Source: Phymorhynchus buccinoides
Taxonomy: Eukaryota; Mollusca; Gastropoda; Neogastropoda; Raphitomidae
Length of the DNA stretch: 64,000 nt
Direction of reading: 5' to 3'
Assembly: GCA_017654935.2 (NCBI GenBank)
Contig: CM065713.1
Coordinates: forward strand, 18,581,898 to 18,645,897
Program-made: the position numbers and the translations under genes
Notes under the pieces: generated by a model
Seen by the model: the letters and a program-made list of their open reading frames with translations, nothing else
The model's database searches: none
Told to the model about the DNA's origin: nothing
Shown: piece by piece, positions 57,001-58,440 of the stretch
Layout of the letters: each line of letters begins with the position of its first letter
Numbering within the stretch: position 1 is the stretch's first letter

Positions 57001-57617
57001 TATGTACTGCAGTACACCGCGATTTGTCACAGTTGTGGTTCGTTGCGTTTTTCCGTCTTATACGGTGGGGGGTAGGGTTAGGGTTAGGGCTAGGGTTAGG
57101 GTTAGGGTTAGTATTCCAAAAAGGTTATTAGCTAAAAATGTTCCTAAAATACAGCTTTATGTATGGTAAGAAAGGCAATAACGGAAAAATACAATTAACC
57201 GAGATAGGTAGGGGGGGGTGGCACATCTTAACCTTTACCAAGTCATTTAATATTGAGGGGACGATTTAATAGGCCGCGAGGCCTAGGCTGATGAAGCCTG
57301 TCCGGGTGTCCCTACCTACCTAGTATAAATGCCAATTAATTTTATTTATTTCACTTGTGACTTTAGGCTACACTTACTTGTCGAAATATTATTTCCTGGC
57401 TCTTGTCAGAAGTGCTGCTGCTCATCTTGGCAGAATTATTCTGGCCACCAACAAGATTCTGTGTGGGTTCAACAAAGCTTGAAGATGCAGCATAAGTACG
57501 ATACATAGCCTTTGTCTTGATCGGAACTTTGACCTTGACCTTCGTCGAATGAACGGATCCAACAATACCCAAAGATCGACGAAACATGGCTAAAAGCCCC
57601 CTGTTGTTAAACGACAT
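3189..57617 (-). CDS. ETHE1: ETHE1 persulfide dioxygenase, seven exons, spliced
   Basis: Mitochondrial iron enzyme of the metallo-beta-lactamase fold that oxidises glutathione persulfide to sulfite in sulfide detoxification. Joined segments in sense order: 57617-57378, 46467-46323, 33025-32840, 26654-26562, 12879-12790, 7263-7147, 3253-3189, giving 936 nt, 311 residues plus TGA. Every border has GT/AG and phases agree (intron 1 phase 0, introns 2-6 phase 1). Seen in the product: HVHADH at 132-137, PGHT with His188, FTGD with Asp207, PAHDY with His248. These fall exactly 53 residues after human ETHE1 ligands His79, His135, Asp154 and His195, so the core has no indels against the human protein; the extra 53 residues are N-terminal. 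No frameshift or stop is present, so the gene looks functional. Exons 3 to 6 (186, 93, 90, 117 nt) are symmetric 1-1 exons. Identification is very secure; the start and UTRs are less so. Confidence 0.95.
3290..3395 (+). repeat. SINE-like tail with (CTTGA)n
   Basis: Ends TCAATAAAGATCATTTTGA followed by about five CTTGA pentamers, then CA repeats. Typical of a short retroelement end. Intronic (ETHE1 intron 6). Confidence 0.45.
3475..3570 (-). repeat. Dispersed repeat, second copy at 50775-50868
   Basis: The minus strand shares TGGAGATGCCTTGCCCAGGG and GGGAAGGTCCCC, in order and spacing, with the plus strand at 50775-50868. Function unknown; not coding as far as I can see. Confidence 0.6.
3580..3955 (+). 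repeat. TG/GA microsatellites then LINE/SINE 3' tail
   Basis: Long GT-rich and GA tracts to about 3825, then AAAGCGCTTTGGGCTC, AGTGCTATATAAATGTA and (ATT)n ending at 3953. This is a CR1/L2-type 3' terminus. 3956-4478 holds no feature I can name. Confidence 0.65.
4479..5074. mobile_element. Non-autonomous piggyBac-like element
   Basis: Flanked by TTAA on both sides (4479-4482 and 5071-5074), the piggyBac target duplication. Termini are CCTTTACCAGA on the left and, inverted, CCTTTACTGGA on the right (seven perfect end bases, then partial match). Inside is an arm GGCGCGGGTCTCC/GGAGACCCGCGCC and no transposase. TTAA plus CCT ends make piggyBac the best family; length 588 bp. Confidence 0.6.
4745..5045. 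repeat. ~62-64-bp minisatellite inside the piggyBac-like element
   Basis: Four to five units with GAGACCCGCATCATCTGGA, GGGATAAACACTGTTAAAAT and GCATGTAAAAATCTGTGG. The units carry the element's own inverted arm (GGAGACCCGC), so the array arose by local copying of the element. Confidence 0.75.
5075..5510 (+). repeat. Diverged interspersed repeat, copy 2
   Basis: Second copy of the repeat at 905-1290 (see there). It abuts the right TTAA of the piggyBac-like element. Confidence 0.55.
5525..5825 (+). repeat. SINE-like mollusc repeat with tRNA B-box-like motif
   Basis: Contains GTCACAGAGGCG, GGTTGCTCCCACTTTGGAGA and GGGACCTCGGTTTATCGTCT, a combination I recall from dispersed repeats in many mollusc genomes. 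GGTTCGAACTC at 5784-5794 fits a Pol III B box. A fragment of the 5' part recurs at 6440-6500. Confidence 0.5.
5847..6428. mobile_element. TIR element with TTTTCGGA ... TAAGGCG ends
   Basis: Left end TACCGTCATTTTCGGACTAT, right end inverted TACAATGTTTTTCGGATCAT, each followed by (T)AAGGCG. About 26 bp of imperfect terminal inverted repeat, 582 bp long, no transposase. A fragment with the same left end lies at 7300-7365 beside the 52-bp array. Confidence 0.55.
6430..6600. repeat. SINE-like fragment plus 11-bp hairpin
   Basis: 6440-6500 repeats part of the 5525-5600 sequence (GTCACAGAGACG, GGCTGCTCCCACCTGGAGAG). CAGCTTGACGC at 6501-6511 and its exact complement GCGTCAAGCTG at 6584-6594 could form a stem. 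Confidence 0.45.
6673..6765 (+). pseudogene. MADF-domain-like fragment
   Basis: ATG-initiated frame (to TAG at 6868-6870) starting [16 protein letters not shown] and containing [14 protein letters not shown], which fits the first half of a MADF DNA-binding domain (pattern LYd...k.Y.drdk). After residue 33 the similarity stops. It may be the first exon of a MADF gene or, more likely, the leftover of a DNA transposon accessory gene, lying antisense in ETHE1 intron 6. Confidence 0.35.
6862..7092. repeat. 76-bp minisatellite, three units
   Basis: Units start at 6862, 6938 and 7014, each with GTGCGACTGGCAACGCGTGC, TGCATCACTGACGCGCGTCA and TGATGTT. The array ends 54 bp from the exon 6 donor. Confidence 0.9.
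7147..7263 (-). CDS. ETHE1: ETHE1 exon 6
   Basis: Encodes [17 protein letters not shown] and [17 protein letters not shown], aligning with the human STVEEERTLNPRLT and LNLPKPQQI segments near the C-terminus. Acceptor GGTGTTTTCAG, donor ATCG/GTAAGG. 117 nt, phase 1-1. Confidence 0.95.
7389..7998. repeat. 52-bp minisatellite, about 12 units
   Basis: Unit made of TTGTAATGTGACTAGCAAGA, CAGCAAGAAAATATAATA and CAGTGGAACGTCCC; some units are shortened. The CAGTGGAACGTCCCTTGTAA part equals the left terminus of the adjacent element at 7999-8225, so the unit is that terminus plus its flank. Confidence 0.9.
7999..8225. mobile_element. hAT-like MITE with CAGTGGAACC termini, copy with internal duplication
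   Basis: Same family as the 186-bp element at 52790-52975 in inverse orientation. Left end CAGTGGAACGTCCCTTGTAA, right end GGGAGGTTCCACTG. An internal segment with ACCTTCAACAATC is present twice. No coding capacity. Confidence 0.65.
8262..8337. repeat. Isolated first unit of the 67-bp array
   Basis: One unit (GTTTTATGATAAGGCGCGCC ... GGCGCACCTCCCACAGTTGG) separated from the main array by the LINE fragment 8341-8790. The array therefore predates the LINE insertion. Confidence 0.85.
8341..8790 (+). pseudogene. 5'-truncated CR1/L2-like LINE, C-terminal RT end
   Basis: Open frame from about 8359 to TAA 8641-8643 with [41 protein letters not shown] and [12 protein letters not shown], the shared C-terminal end of CR1/L2-group reverse transcriptase ORFs. 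The 3' UTR has GCGCCTTGAGTGTAA, AAGGCGCTATAGAAATA and (ATT)n. Only about 450 bp remain, intact in frame, so the insertion is fairly young. Confidence 0.85.
8791..12250. repeat. 67-bp minisatellite, about 51 units
   Basis: Unit: TTTTATGATAAGGTGCGCCG, TGTCTGTACAAAGCGGTGCA, AGGCGCACCTCCCACATTTG, GGGTGTG. Length varies 66-70 through the G and TG runs. Each unit holds the exact inverted pair AGGTGCGCC/GGCGCACCT. The GCGCGCC variant is found at both ends (8791-9130, 11520-11700), the GTGCGCC variant in the middle. Frames through the array are open on both strands only because three units make 201 bases. Confidence 0.95.
12251..12789. other. Unique intron 5 sequence with GA-rich tract
   Basis: AT-rich unique sequence, then a GA-rich stretch 12640-12780 next to the exon 5 donor. 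Nothing coding seen. Confidence 0.6.
12790..12879 (-). CDS. ETHE1: ETHE1 exon 5
   Basis: Encodes [17 protein letters not shown] and the PAHDY metal-site motif (His248). Acceptor TTGTCAACAG, donor ACAG/GTCACAG. 90 nt, phase 1-1. The junction is G (exon 4) plus GG, keeping FQQG. The acceptor is tandemly duplicated 48 bases upstream in frame; see the separate entry. Confidence 0.95.
12880..12966 (-). promoter_or_regulatory. ETHE1: Duplicated, in-frame alternative 3' splice site for ETHE1 exon 5
   Basis: The acceptor region of exon 5 is tandemly duplicated: copy one about 12875-12921, copy two about 12922-12966, sharing ATCCCCTGTTGACAAACA and CAATGATTGATAC on the plus strand. The second copy has the same TTGTCAACAG acceptor, with exon sequence starting at 12927. 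Using it would add 48 nt with no stop, inserting [16 protein letters not shown] after FQQG. Whether both sites are used cannot be told from DNA. Confidence 0.7.
13165..13935. repeat. 74-79-bp minisatellite, about 7 units, between GT tracts
   Basis: Units start near 13271, 13345, 13419, 13495, 13574, 13648 and 13726, with GTGAGTGCGCGCATGTGTGT, GGAAAGCTATTGTCAGTGCC, ATCCCTCTGGTGC and (CT)n. A diverged ancestral unit lies at 13180-13250 and a partial one at 13925-13960. 12967-13164 shows nothing recognised. Confidence 0.9.
14110..14165. repeat. GTTC and CT microsatellite
   Basis: Short GTTC run followed by (CT)n and (CCCT)n. Confidence 0.9.
14398..16713. repeat. 54-bp minisatellite, 43 units
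   Basis: Unit: CTTACCCAGTCCTCTTTCTG, TACCACTCTCCGTCCTGCCT, TTATTTCTGCAGTC. Variants: TTGCC for TTACC, TTTACC for TGTACC (clustered 16240-16600), CCGGCC for CTGCC. Since 54 is a multiple of three, all three plus frames and one minus frame stay open (18-residue repeats such as [18 protein letters not shown]), without being evidence of a gene. On the ETHE1 sense strand each unit has AATAAA, and most have GGGTAAG. Confidence 0.95.
16714..17600. other. Unique intron 4 sequence
   Basis: C-run at 16753-16767, CT tract, then non-repetitive sequence. No gene or RNA recognised. Confidence 0.6.
17601..26210. repeat. 44-bp satellite-like array, about 196 units, 8.6 kb
   Basis: Unit: GGGATGTGCATTGTATGGCG, TATCATCAATATCTGTCATC, ATAA. 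Units differ at a few sites: GCG/GTG, ATAA/ATAG/ATTA, CAATAT/CACTAT. Short units lacking TTGTATGG(C/T)GTA occur as pairs near 19617-19680 and 20297-20358. No spacers separate the repeats. Largest repeat of the window, in ETHE1 intron 4. Confidence 0.97.
26211..26384. repeat. Diverged edge and likely seed of the 44-bp array
   Basis: Two diverged units (ATGTATGGCGCATCATCAAT, GTCTGTCATCATTAGGGTTG) separated by about 60 bp of unique sequence, then a GA run 26314-26345. Confidence 0.6.
26385..26556. repeat. GATT/GACT tetranucleotide array next to the exon 4 donor
   Basis: Imperfect repeats of GATT, GACT and GGTT. It begins about five bases inside intron 4. Confidence 0.9.
26562..26654 (-). CDS. 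ETHE1: ETHE1 exon 4
   Basis: Encodes [13 protein letters not shown] then [18 protein letters not shown], with the iron ligand Asp207 in FTGD and the hallmark [11 protein letters not shown] block. Acceptor GTGTCGCAG, donor CAAG/GTAATG. 93 nt, phase 1-1. The acceptor and the first 38 or so coding bases are the terminal unit of the 53-bp array that fills the preceding intron, yet the coding copy itself is intact. Confidence 0.96.
26626..27080 (-). repeat. 53-bp array derived from the ETHE1 exon 4 acceptor and first 38 coding bases
   Basis: Seven 53-bp units (26684-27064) align with the real exon 4 edge at 26626-26683: shared ACACAACACAACAAACACCA, GTAACACGTAC, TCAT and CACC on the plus strand. 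In the exon frame units read [12 protein letters not shown] against the real [13 protein letters not shown]. The distal unit at 27060-27080 still has AG/GGTGTGTGACGTAC, that is, an acceptor. The true exon edge is the last member of the array. Confidence 0.9.
27081..31835 (-). repeat. 26-bp array, about 183 units, acceptor-derived
   Basis: Unit CACAATACAGTGAACACAAC plus CTGCCA, with three interchangeable forms (AACACAACC, AACACCACC, AACACACCC). On the sense strand each unit ends TGTATTGTGTGGCAG/G, resembling the real exon 4 acceptor TTGTGTCGCAG/GG. Longer 53-bp-type text returns at 30325-30360, and CCATACTGTGCC junctions at 30690 and 31370. Minus-strand frames are open for over 1,600 codons only because 26 times 3 has no stop. 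Confidence 0.93.
31836..32490. repeat. Unique intron 3 remnant, LINE 3' UTR fragment and CA arrays
   Basis: 31836-32120 is the only unique part of intron 3. 32155-32350 shares TTGATATAAATCAAATC, GCGCACACACAC and GCATTCA with 58985-59120, a LINE 3' UTR in minus orientation. 32350-32490 is CA/CG-rich. Confidence 0.7.
32491..32751 (-). pseudogene. Two extra copies of ETHE1 exon 3 (3' half plus donor)
   Basis: Copies 32645-32751 and 32491-32597 match the true locus 32807-32913 over 107 bp without a difference that I can see. Each includes the coding end from the LVNEG codons to PGHTN, the donor GTGAGTG (at 32677 and 32523) and 32 intron bases. They lack the HxHxDH half and any acceptor, and are joined by (CA)n of different lengths. 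Confidence 0.95.
32840..33025 (-). CDS. ETHE1: ETHE1 exon 3 (metal-binding HxHxDH exon)
   Basis: Carries the HVHADH signature (residues 132-137) and PGHT (His188), two of the metal-ligand motifs. Acceptor TTGGCCAG, donor AACG/GTGAGTG. 186 nt, symmetric phase 1-1. Its 3' half plus donor is present in two further unmodified copies in the following intron (32645-32751 and 32491-32597). Confidence 0.96.
33026..33640 (+). repeat. Intron 2 start, then LINE 3' UTR fragment
   Basis: 33026-33430 is unrecognised. 33431-33470 is (TG)n. 33480-33640 is the plus-orientation counterpart of the LINE 3' UTR at 58985-59120 (CCATTTCTCAAA, AAATGCATTATGAATGTT, TTTGATTTCTATCAAGAT). Confidence 0.6.
33697..33792. 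repeat. 16-bp minisatellite, six units
   Basis: GGCTGTGTCAGACCAA repeated six times without visible change. Confidence 0.97.
33793..34787. other. Non-coding intron 2 stretch with microsatellites
   Basis: 34220-34345 resembles the 3' end of a retroelement (ACACCAAATTGGCTGGAAAT ... AGTTTTTGACAAAATTGTAA followed by CA repeats). 34665-34742 is (CT)n(GT)n. No gene seen. Confidence 0.5.
34788..35873 (-). pseudogene. 5'-truncated CR1/L2-like LINE, copy with intact C-terminus
   Basis: Minus frame 35873-35355 (172 codons) has [79 protein letters not shown] and [10 protein letters not shown], the C-terminal third of the RT ORF. The 3' UTR runs through a C34 run (35310-35343) and CA repeats to a GCTCTTTCTC/ATATAGTGC tail with (TAA)n at 34790-34815. 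EN and the RT core are missing. Confidence 0.88.
35310..35343. repeat. Poly(C) run of 34
   Basis: Uninterrupted C run within the LINE 3' UTR. Confidence 0.95.
35877..36100. repeat. Diverged ~137-bp tandem duplication
   Basis: Two copies share TAGAAGACA(T/G)CA, GCAT(A/G)AATTATGC, TTCC(C/A)T and CATTTTT(T)CTGCACC. Confidence 0.55.
36101..37104. repeat. CT tract and purine-rich 36-bp array
   Basis: 36310-36365 is (CT)n. 36655-37030 is almost pure purine with about four units of GAGAGAGGAAGGAAGAGAGA plus GGGAGGGAGACAGACA. The frames open over it are low-complexity only. Confidence 0.85.
37105..38080 (-). pseudogene. 5'-truncated CR1/L2-like LINE with a TGG to TAG stop
   Basis: Minus frame from about 38062: [63 protein letters not shown] and [15 protein letters not shown], then TAG (37503-37501) where family members have Trp, and the same frame goes on NSLPHSV ... 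[10 protein letters not shown]. The tail AGCGCTTTGAGCTC and (TTA)n ends at 37110. One nonsense change in an otherwise intact fragment. The C-terminal part differs from the neighbouring LINE at 35355-35873, so it is another family. Confidence 0.88.
38081..39489. other. Non-coding intron 2 stretch with CA, poly(A) and poly(G) tracts
   Basis: Contains CA/CG-rich tracts (38105-38150, 38590-38640, 39122-39150), an A-run at 38771 and a G-run at 39107-39120. Nothing else recognised. Confidence 0.6.
39490..39905 (-). pseudogene. Penelope-like element: GIY-YIG endonuclease remnant
   Basis: Reading down from 39905 the minus strand gives [24 protein letters not shown], then [18 protein letters not shown] and [11 protein letters not shown]. 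CxxC followed by YVGETG is the GIY-YIG signature; ARHF..GDHS and R..FW.HKLK are its C-terminal blocks in Penelope-like retroelements, where the nuclease follows the reverse transcriptase. Two in-frame TGA codons stand where Arg (CGA) is likely, consistent with CpG decay. The GIY-YIG fold is secure; assignment to Penelope rests on motif style and the linker piece at 41695-41790. Confidence 0.75.
39925..40165. repeat. 17-bp GGTGGTGGTCTCCTGAA minisatellite, left part
   Basis: About 14 units of GGTGGTGGTCTCCTGAA or -TGGA. It continues at 41510-41690 and was split by the insertion 40171-41509. It sits between the GIY-YIG part and the linker of the Penelope-like remnant. Confidence 0.93.
40171..41509. 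mobile_element. TIR element (CCTGTTTAC ends) split by a LINE
   Basis: Left CCTGTTTACCCCCTAC, right inverted CCTGTTTACTCTACTC. The element body is 40171-40257 plus 41400-41509; the LINE lies inside. It interrupts the 17-bp array. No target duplication is clear. Confidence 0.5.
40258..41400 (+). pseudogene. CR1/L2-like LINE, 3' portion (copy A)
   Basis: From [17 protein letters not shown] onwards nearly identical to 44838-45930 (copy B). Frame 1 covers [16 protein letters not shown]; after a shift 40310-40705 reads [31 protein letters not shown] and [18 protein letters not shown]. It keeps the 14 bp GTGTGCCCTTCACT that copy B lacks. Its GT microsatellite (40780-40858) is much longer than that of copy B. 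The tail is TAGCGCTATATCAAATAAA. Confidence 0.88.
41510..41690. repeat. 17-bp minisatellite, right part
   Basis: Continuation of the array at 39925-40165, with more TTGGAGG and GGTGTTGG variants. Confidence 0.9.
41695..41790 (-). pseudogene. Penelope-like element: RT-to-nuclease linker remnant
   Basis: Minus strand reads [18 protein letters not shown], then [10 protein letters not shown], matching the RVPLVVTYHP-type block found between RT and GIY-YIG in Penelope-like ORFs. In the same orientation as 39490-39905 and separated from it by the 17-bp array and its insertion. Confidence 0.55.
41815..42050. repeat. CT microsatellite
   Basis: Long (CT)n broken by a C-run at 41943. Confidence 0.95.
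42125..43115 (+). repeat. AGGTCA-rich dispersed element, copy 1
   Basis: About 1 kb starting CCGTCACCAAAGGTGATCGG and ending GGTGACGGACATGTCTGCC. It has three related blocks, each with TGTCTGTCCCAAGGATATC, CAAATTTTGTGTG, CCTTGACCTT and GACCTTGAAAACTGAAA. The CCGTCAC/GTGACGG ends may be short inverted termini. An inverse copy is at 53672-54950. No ORF resembles a known protein. Confidence 0.75.
43116..44150. other. Non-coding intron 2 stretch with GT and CT microsatellites
   Basis: 43385-43435 (CT)n, 43550-43655 (GT)n, 44120-44150 (CA)n. No gene recognised. Confidence 0.7.
44160..45948 (+). pseudogene. CR1/L2-like LINE with RT domain (copy B)
   Basis: Starts inside the RT domain: [18 protein letters not shown] (motif A, catalytic Asp), [14 protein letters not shown] (motif B), [11 protein letters not shown] (motif C), [14 protein letters not shown]. 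270 codons are open to 44993, where loss of 14 bp shifts the frame; the C-terminal part follows at 44995-45279 ([16 protein letters not shown] ... [10 protein letters not shown]). 3' UTR about 650 bp, then TAGCGCTATATCAAATAAA and (ATT)n at 45912-45948. EN and RT blocks before motif A are missing. It abuts the exon-2-derived array. Confidence 0.92.
45949..46322 (-). repeat. Array derived from the ETHE1 exon 2 donor end, ten units
   Basis: Ten diverged units of 29-41 bp (plus strand ACCTGCAAATTTGAGGTCAA, GGCCAAGGTCATGACATTGT) run directly into the true exon edge at 46323. On the sense strand units repeat CTTGGCCTTGACCTC, AAATTTGCAG and GTAACAATGTCAT, the last 28 coding bases plus the donor. Seven of ten keep CAG/GT. 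Confidence 0.9.
46323..46467 (-). CDS. ETHE1: ETHE1 exon 2
   Basis: 48 codons plus one base. Encodes [13 protein letters not shown] then [11 protein letters not shown], the first conserved block of ETHE1, and ends in DLGLDLKFA. Acceptor is TTTTTTCAG; donor is GCAG/GTAACTG. The last 28 bases of this exon and the donor are copied about ten times into the following intron (45949-46322). Confidence 0.95.
46468..46614. other. Unique 3' end of intron 1
   Basis: Short unique sequence between the exon 2 acceptor and the 52-bp array. Confidence 0.6.
46615..47935. repeat. 52-bp minisatellite, about 24 units
   Basis: Unit: TGTAAGATTATAATTAAGGC, CAGGGTGGGTGGTGAGGTGG, CAGGCCTGATAA. Irregular shortened units at 46640-46740, 47020-47110 and 47580-47740. 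Confidence 0.95.
48005..48990. repeat. 62-bp minisatellite, about 15 units
   Basis: Unit: AGGACCCTCACAGAATGTGC, AGGGGCCCCCATTTGGGGGT, CTATGGAGTACTATAAACAA, AA. Two blocks around 48300-48420 and 48600-48720 repeat the same order of variants (GGGGTCCTTTGAAG then CTATGAAC), suggesting a larger-unit duplication of about 310 bp. Confidence 0.93.
48991..49342. other. Unique intron 1 stretch
   Basis: No gene or repeat recognised. Confidence 0.6.
49343..49687. mobile_element. hAT-like non-autonomous element, 345 bp, 5-bp TSD
   Basis: Ends CAGGGCCGGATCTAGG and, inverted, CAGGACCGGATCACAG. Flanked by CCTGG at 49338-49342 and 49688-49692. Inside: GGTGCTGCAGCACCCCCC and several units of GGACCCCCCACCAGGGCTTT. 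CAGGG ends with a 5-bp duplication fit the 5-bp-TSD hAT lineage as I recall it. No transposase. Confidence 0.7.
49693..50774. other. Non-coding intron 1 stretch
   Basis: (CT)n(GT)n at 50296-50356. Otherwise unrecognised. Confidence 0.6.
50775..50868 (+). repeat. Dispersed repeat, copy of 3475-3570
   Basis: See 3475-3570. Followed at 50881-50990 by two direct copies of CCCCCTTGACTGACAGTCAT plus AGTCATACAT. Confidence 0.6.
51075..51245 (-). repeat. AGGTCA-rich repeat fragment
   Basis: GGTTTTCAAGG, TTCAAGGTCAAGGTCAGCAT and GAGATACAGCTTG are shared with the element at 53672-54950, but the middle differs. Confidence 0.6.
51246..51747. other. Non-coding intron 1 stretch
   Basis: GA-rich tract 51430-51500, TTC run near 51570; otherwise unrecognised. 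Confidence 0.6.
51853..52755. mobile_element. hAT-like non-autonomous element, 903 bp, 5-bp TSD
   Basis: Ends CAGGGCAGGATCCAGG and, inverted, CAGGGCCGGACCTGGG. Flanked by ATTTG at 51848-51852 and 52756-52760; the empty-site sequence is confirmed by the uninterrupted CR1 copy. Same family as 49343-49687, but much of it is an internal 26-bp array. Confidence 0.85.
52029..52675. repeat. 26-bp minisatellite inside the hAT-like element, about 25 units
   Basis: Unit CATTGACCCCTGACCCCCAC plus CATGGG, with G/A and GACC/CCCC variants. Frames open on the minus strand are array artefacts. Confidence 0.95.
52790..52975. mobile_element. hAT-like MITE, 186 bp, 8-bp TSD
   Basis: Long terminal inverted repeat beginning CAGTGGAACCTCCCTTATAA at both ends. 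Flanks TACTACTA (52782-52789) and TAGTACTA (52976-52983) match 7 of 8. The intact CR1 copy shows the empty site CCACTACTAACAGCC. 8-bp duplication and CAG ends fit hAT. Relatives at 7999-8225 and 57995-58085. Confidence 0.88.
53179..53609. mobile_element. Unclassified 431-bp insertion in the CR1 copy
   Basis: Defined only by its absence from the CR1 copy at 55608-56411. The left end CAATCAAATCAAAACAAATC on the inverse strand looks like a retroelement tail. CA repeats in the middle. No clear target duplication. Confidence 0.5.
53672..54950 (-). repeat. AGGTCA-rich dispersed element, copy 2 (inverse)
   Basis: Inverse copy of 42125-43115, from GGCAGACATGTCCGTCACC to the GGTGACGGAC end, interrupted by 53812-54082. 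Many AAGGTCAAGGTCA stretches. An A-run at 54868-54892. Confidence 0.8.
53812..54082 (-). mobile_element. Retroelement 3' fragment inserted in the AGGTCA element
   Basis: Starts with (ATA)n and ATTTATATGCGCTTAATC ... AAGCGCTTAC, a LINE/SINE tail in minus orientation, then a C-run (53899-53922), ACA-rich sequence and (CA)n. Absent from the other copy, whose sequence continues from AAACATAT to AGCGCAAAG. Confidence 0.7.
54946..55105 (+). repeat. CR1-like LINE 3' UTR fragment
   Basis: AATAAAACACAGATGCCTTA, TATTTAGAGGGCAAAAGGCT and the ATGCT repeat end match 56415-56545. Confidence 0.85.
55318..55605 (+). pseudogene. CR1-like LINE RT fragment (motifs B to D)
   Basis: [20 protein letters not shown] (motif B), [10 protein letters not shown] (motif C with the second catalytic Asp replaced by His), [19 protein letters not shown] and [13 protein letters not shown], across several frame breaks. 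The last block is homologous to the first block of the next entry, so two LINE copies are joined here. Confidence 0.8.
55608..56545 (+). pseudogene. CR1-like LINE C-terminal part, open for 255 codons
   Basis: Frame 55647-56411: [92 protein letters not shown] and the [20 protein letters not shown] end. The pattern [16 protein letters not shown] is typical of CR1-group RT ORFs. 5'-truncated, lacking EN and RT motifs A-C. 3' UTR to (ATGCT)n at about 56545. Confidence 0.92.
56590..56745 (+). pseudogene. LINE C-terminal scrap
   Basis: [18 protein letters not shown] then [10 protein letters not shown] fits the end of CR1-type ORFs (FTNRV..WN.LP). Different family from the preceding copy. Confidence 0.55.
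56838..57239. mobile_element. Foldback element with telomere-like arms, 402 bp, 7-bp TSD
   Basis: Two inverted arms of about 170 bp around a loop of about 60 bp. The left arm has GATGTGCCACC, TTAGGAACATTTTTAGCTAA and AATACTAACCCTAACCCTAA; the right arm is its complement with (TTAGGG)n. Flanked by AAGTCAT at 56831-56837 and 57240-57246. No coding capacity. Lies in ETHE1 intron 1, 139 bp inside the exon 1 donor. Confidence 0.88.
57378..57617 (-). CDS. ETHE1: ETHE1 exon 1 (coding part, 80 codons)
   Basis: Starts at ATG 57617-57615, preceded in frame by TGA at 57629-57627, so the frame cannot extend further upstream in this exon. The N-terminus is rich in Arg, Lys and Ser with few acids ([16 protein letters not shown] from residue 11), as expected of a mitochondrial presequence. 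Met11, Met38 and Met65 are alternative starts; Met65 would give a cytosolic-like form close to the human start of the fold. The exon ends EIIFRQ before GTAAGT, matching the human LLRQ segment at the first strand of the fold. Phase 0 donor. Confidence 0.9.
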
Positions 57618-57995
57618 TGTTGTTGTTCAGCTGATTTCAATTATGCTAAATGATGATCAAAGCCACTAGCCATAGGCCTATAACTGCAGTGCCCAAACAG
57701 CGACTTGAGTGTTGTCTGCAAACGAGCGATGATAGGCACAACGCGCATGTCCAACGACCCCGAAGCAATAAAAATTATATCCTTCTTTGCCCGAAGCACG
57801 AACGCGTGTACGAACGCACGAAGCACGTGGAGGTTAGGTGTACGTGTGTCATTTGCATAGTTTGAGCAAGTAAAGGACGTCCTTGTAGGTTTGGTTTGTG
57901 TTATTGCCACAGGCGCACGAAGTGTAAATACAATATTGAAAATAACAATGAGCACAATCATGACTATTTTTCTGTTCAGTTGACAGTCACACACG
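57618..57995 (-). promoter_or_regulatory. ETHE1: ETHE1 5' UTR and presumed promoter region
   Basis: Immediately upstream of the start codon. Seen: an E-box CACGTG at 57824-57829, an octamer ATTTGCAT at 57851-57858 and an AT-rich TATA-like stretch near 57770-57783. The region is unique and moderately CpG-rich compared with neighbours. Assignment as promoter is by position only; a 117-codon open frame here resembles nothing I know. Confidence 0.35.
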
Positions 57996-58085
57996 CGCGT
58001 GCAGGGAGGTTACAAAAGAAGGGCAATGCCTCAGAGAATAGCTAGGTCAGTGGGAGGGGTCTTATAAGGGAGGTTCCACTGTATC
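57995..58085. mobile_element. Fragment of the CAGTGGAACC MITE family
   Basis: AAGAAGGGCAATGCCTCAGA, GGTCTTATAAGGGAGGTTCC and ACTG match the right half of 7999-8225. The left end is missing. Confidence 0.75.
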
Positions 58086-58244
58086 TCCAAAAGAGAATTC
58101 AGATTAGGTGTAACAACATGACAGAAATGCAACATAACTGAAAGAACATTAATCAAACGTGTGAAACAAAATTATATCAACCAAATAATTATCATTAAAA
58201 TTCAATGGACATCAACTTAGAAATGTGCACATTTAAAACACACA

Positions 58245-58440
58245 CACAACAACAACATACAGTATTCATACGGCGCTAAATCTTGATATAAATCTACTAA
58301 TATTTATGCACATTTTTTCACAAACAATGAAACAGGGTTATTAACAATTGGAATTCTCTACCAAATGATACTGCAACCGCAGGAACATTCAATAGTTTTA
58401 AAAACAAATTAAATAATGAATACGTGGCGTTGAGGTTTAA
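58245..58440 (+). pseudogene. LINE tail piece and LINE C-terminal scrap
   Basis: 58255-58305 holds ACATACAGTATTCATACGGC and TTGATATAAATC, related to 32155-32200. 58322-58426 reads RVINNWNSLPNDTATAGTFN then SFKNKLNNEY, the end of a CR1-type ORF. Confidence 0.6.

Noticed and set aside
56960..57110. True chromosome end or interstitial telomere
   Set aside because: The TTAGGG stretches are short, inverted and contained in a 402-bp element with a target duplication; sequence continues on both sides.
57641..57994. 117-codon minus-strand frame upstream of ETHE1
   Set aside because: Resembles no family I know, overlaps the expected promoter/5' UTR and has no further exon evidence.
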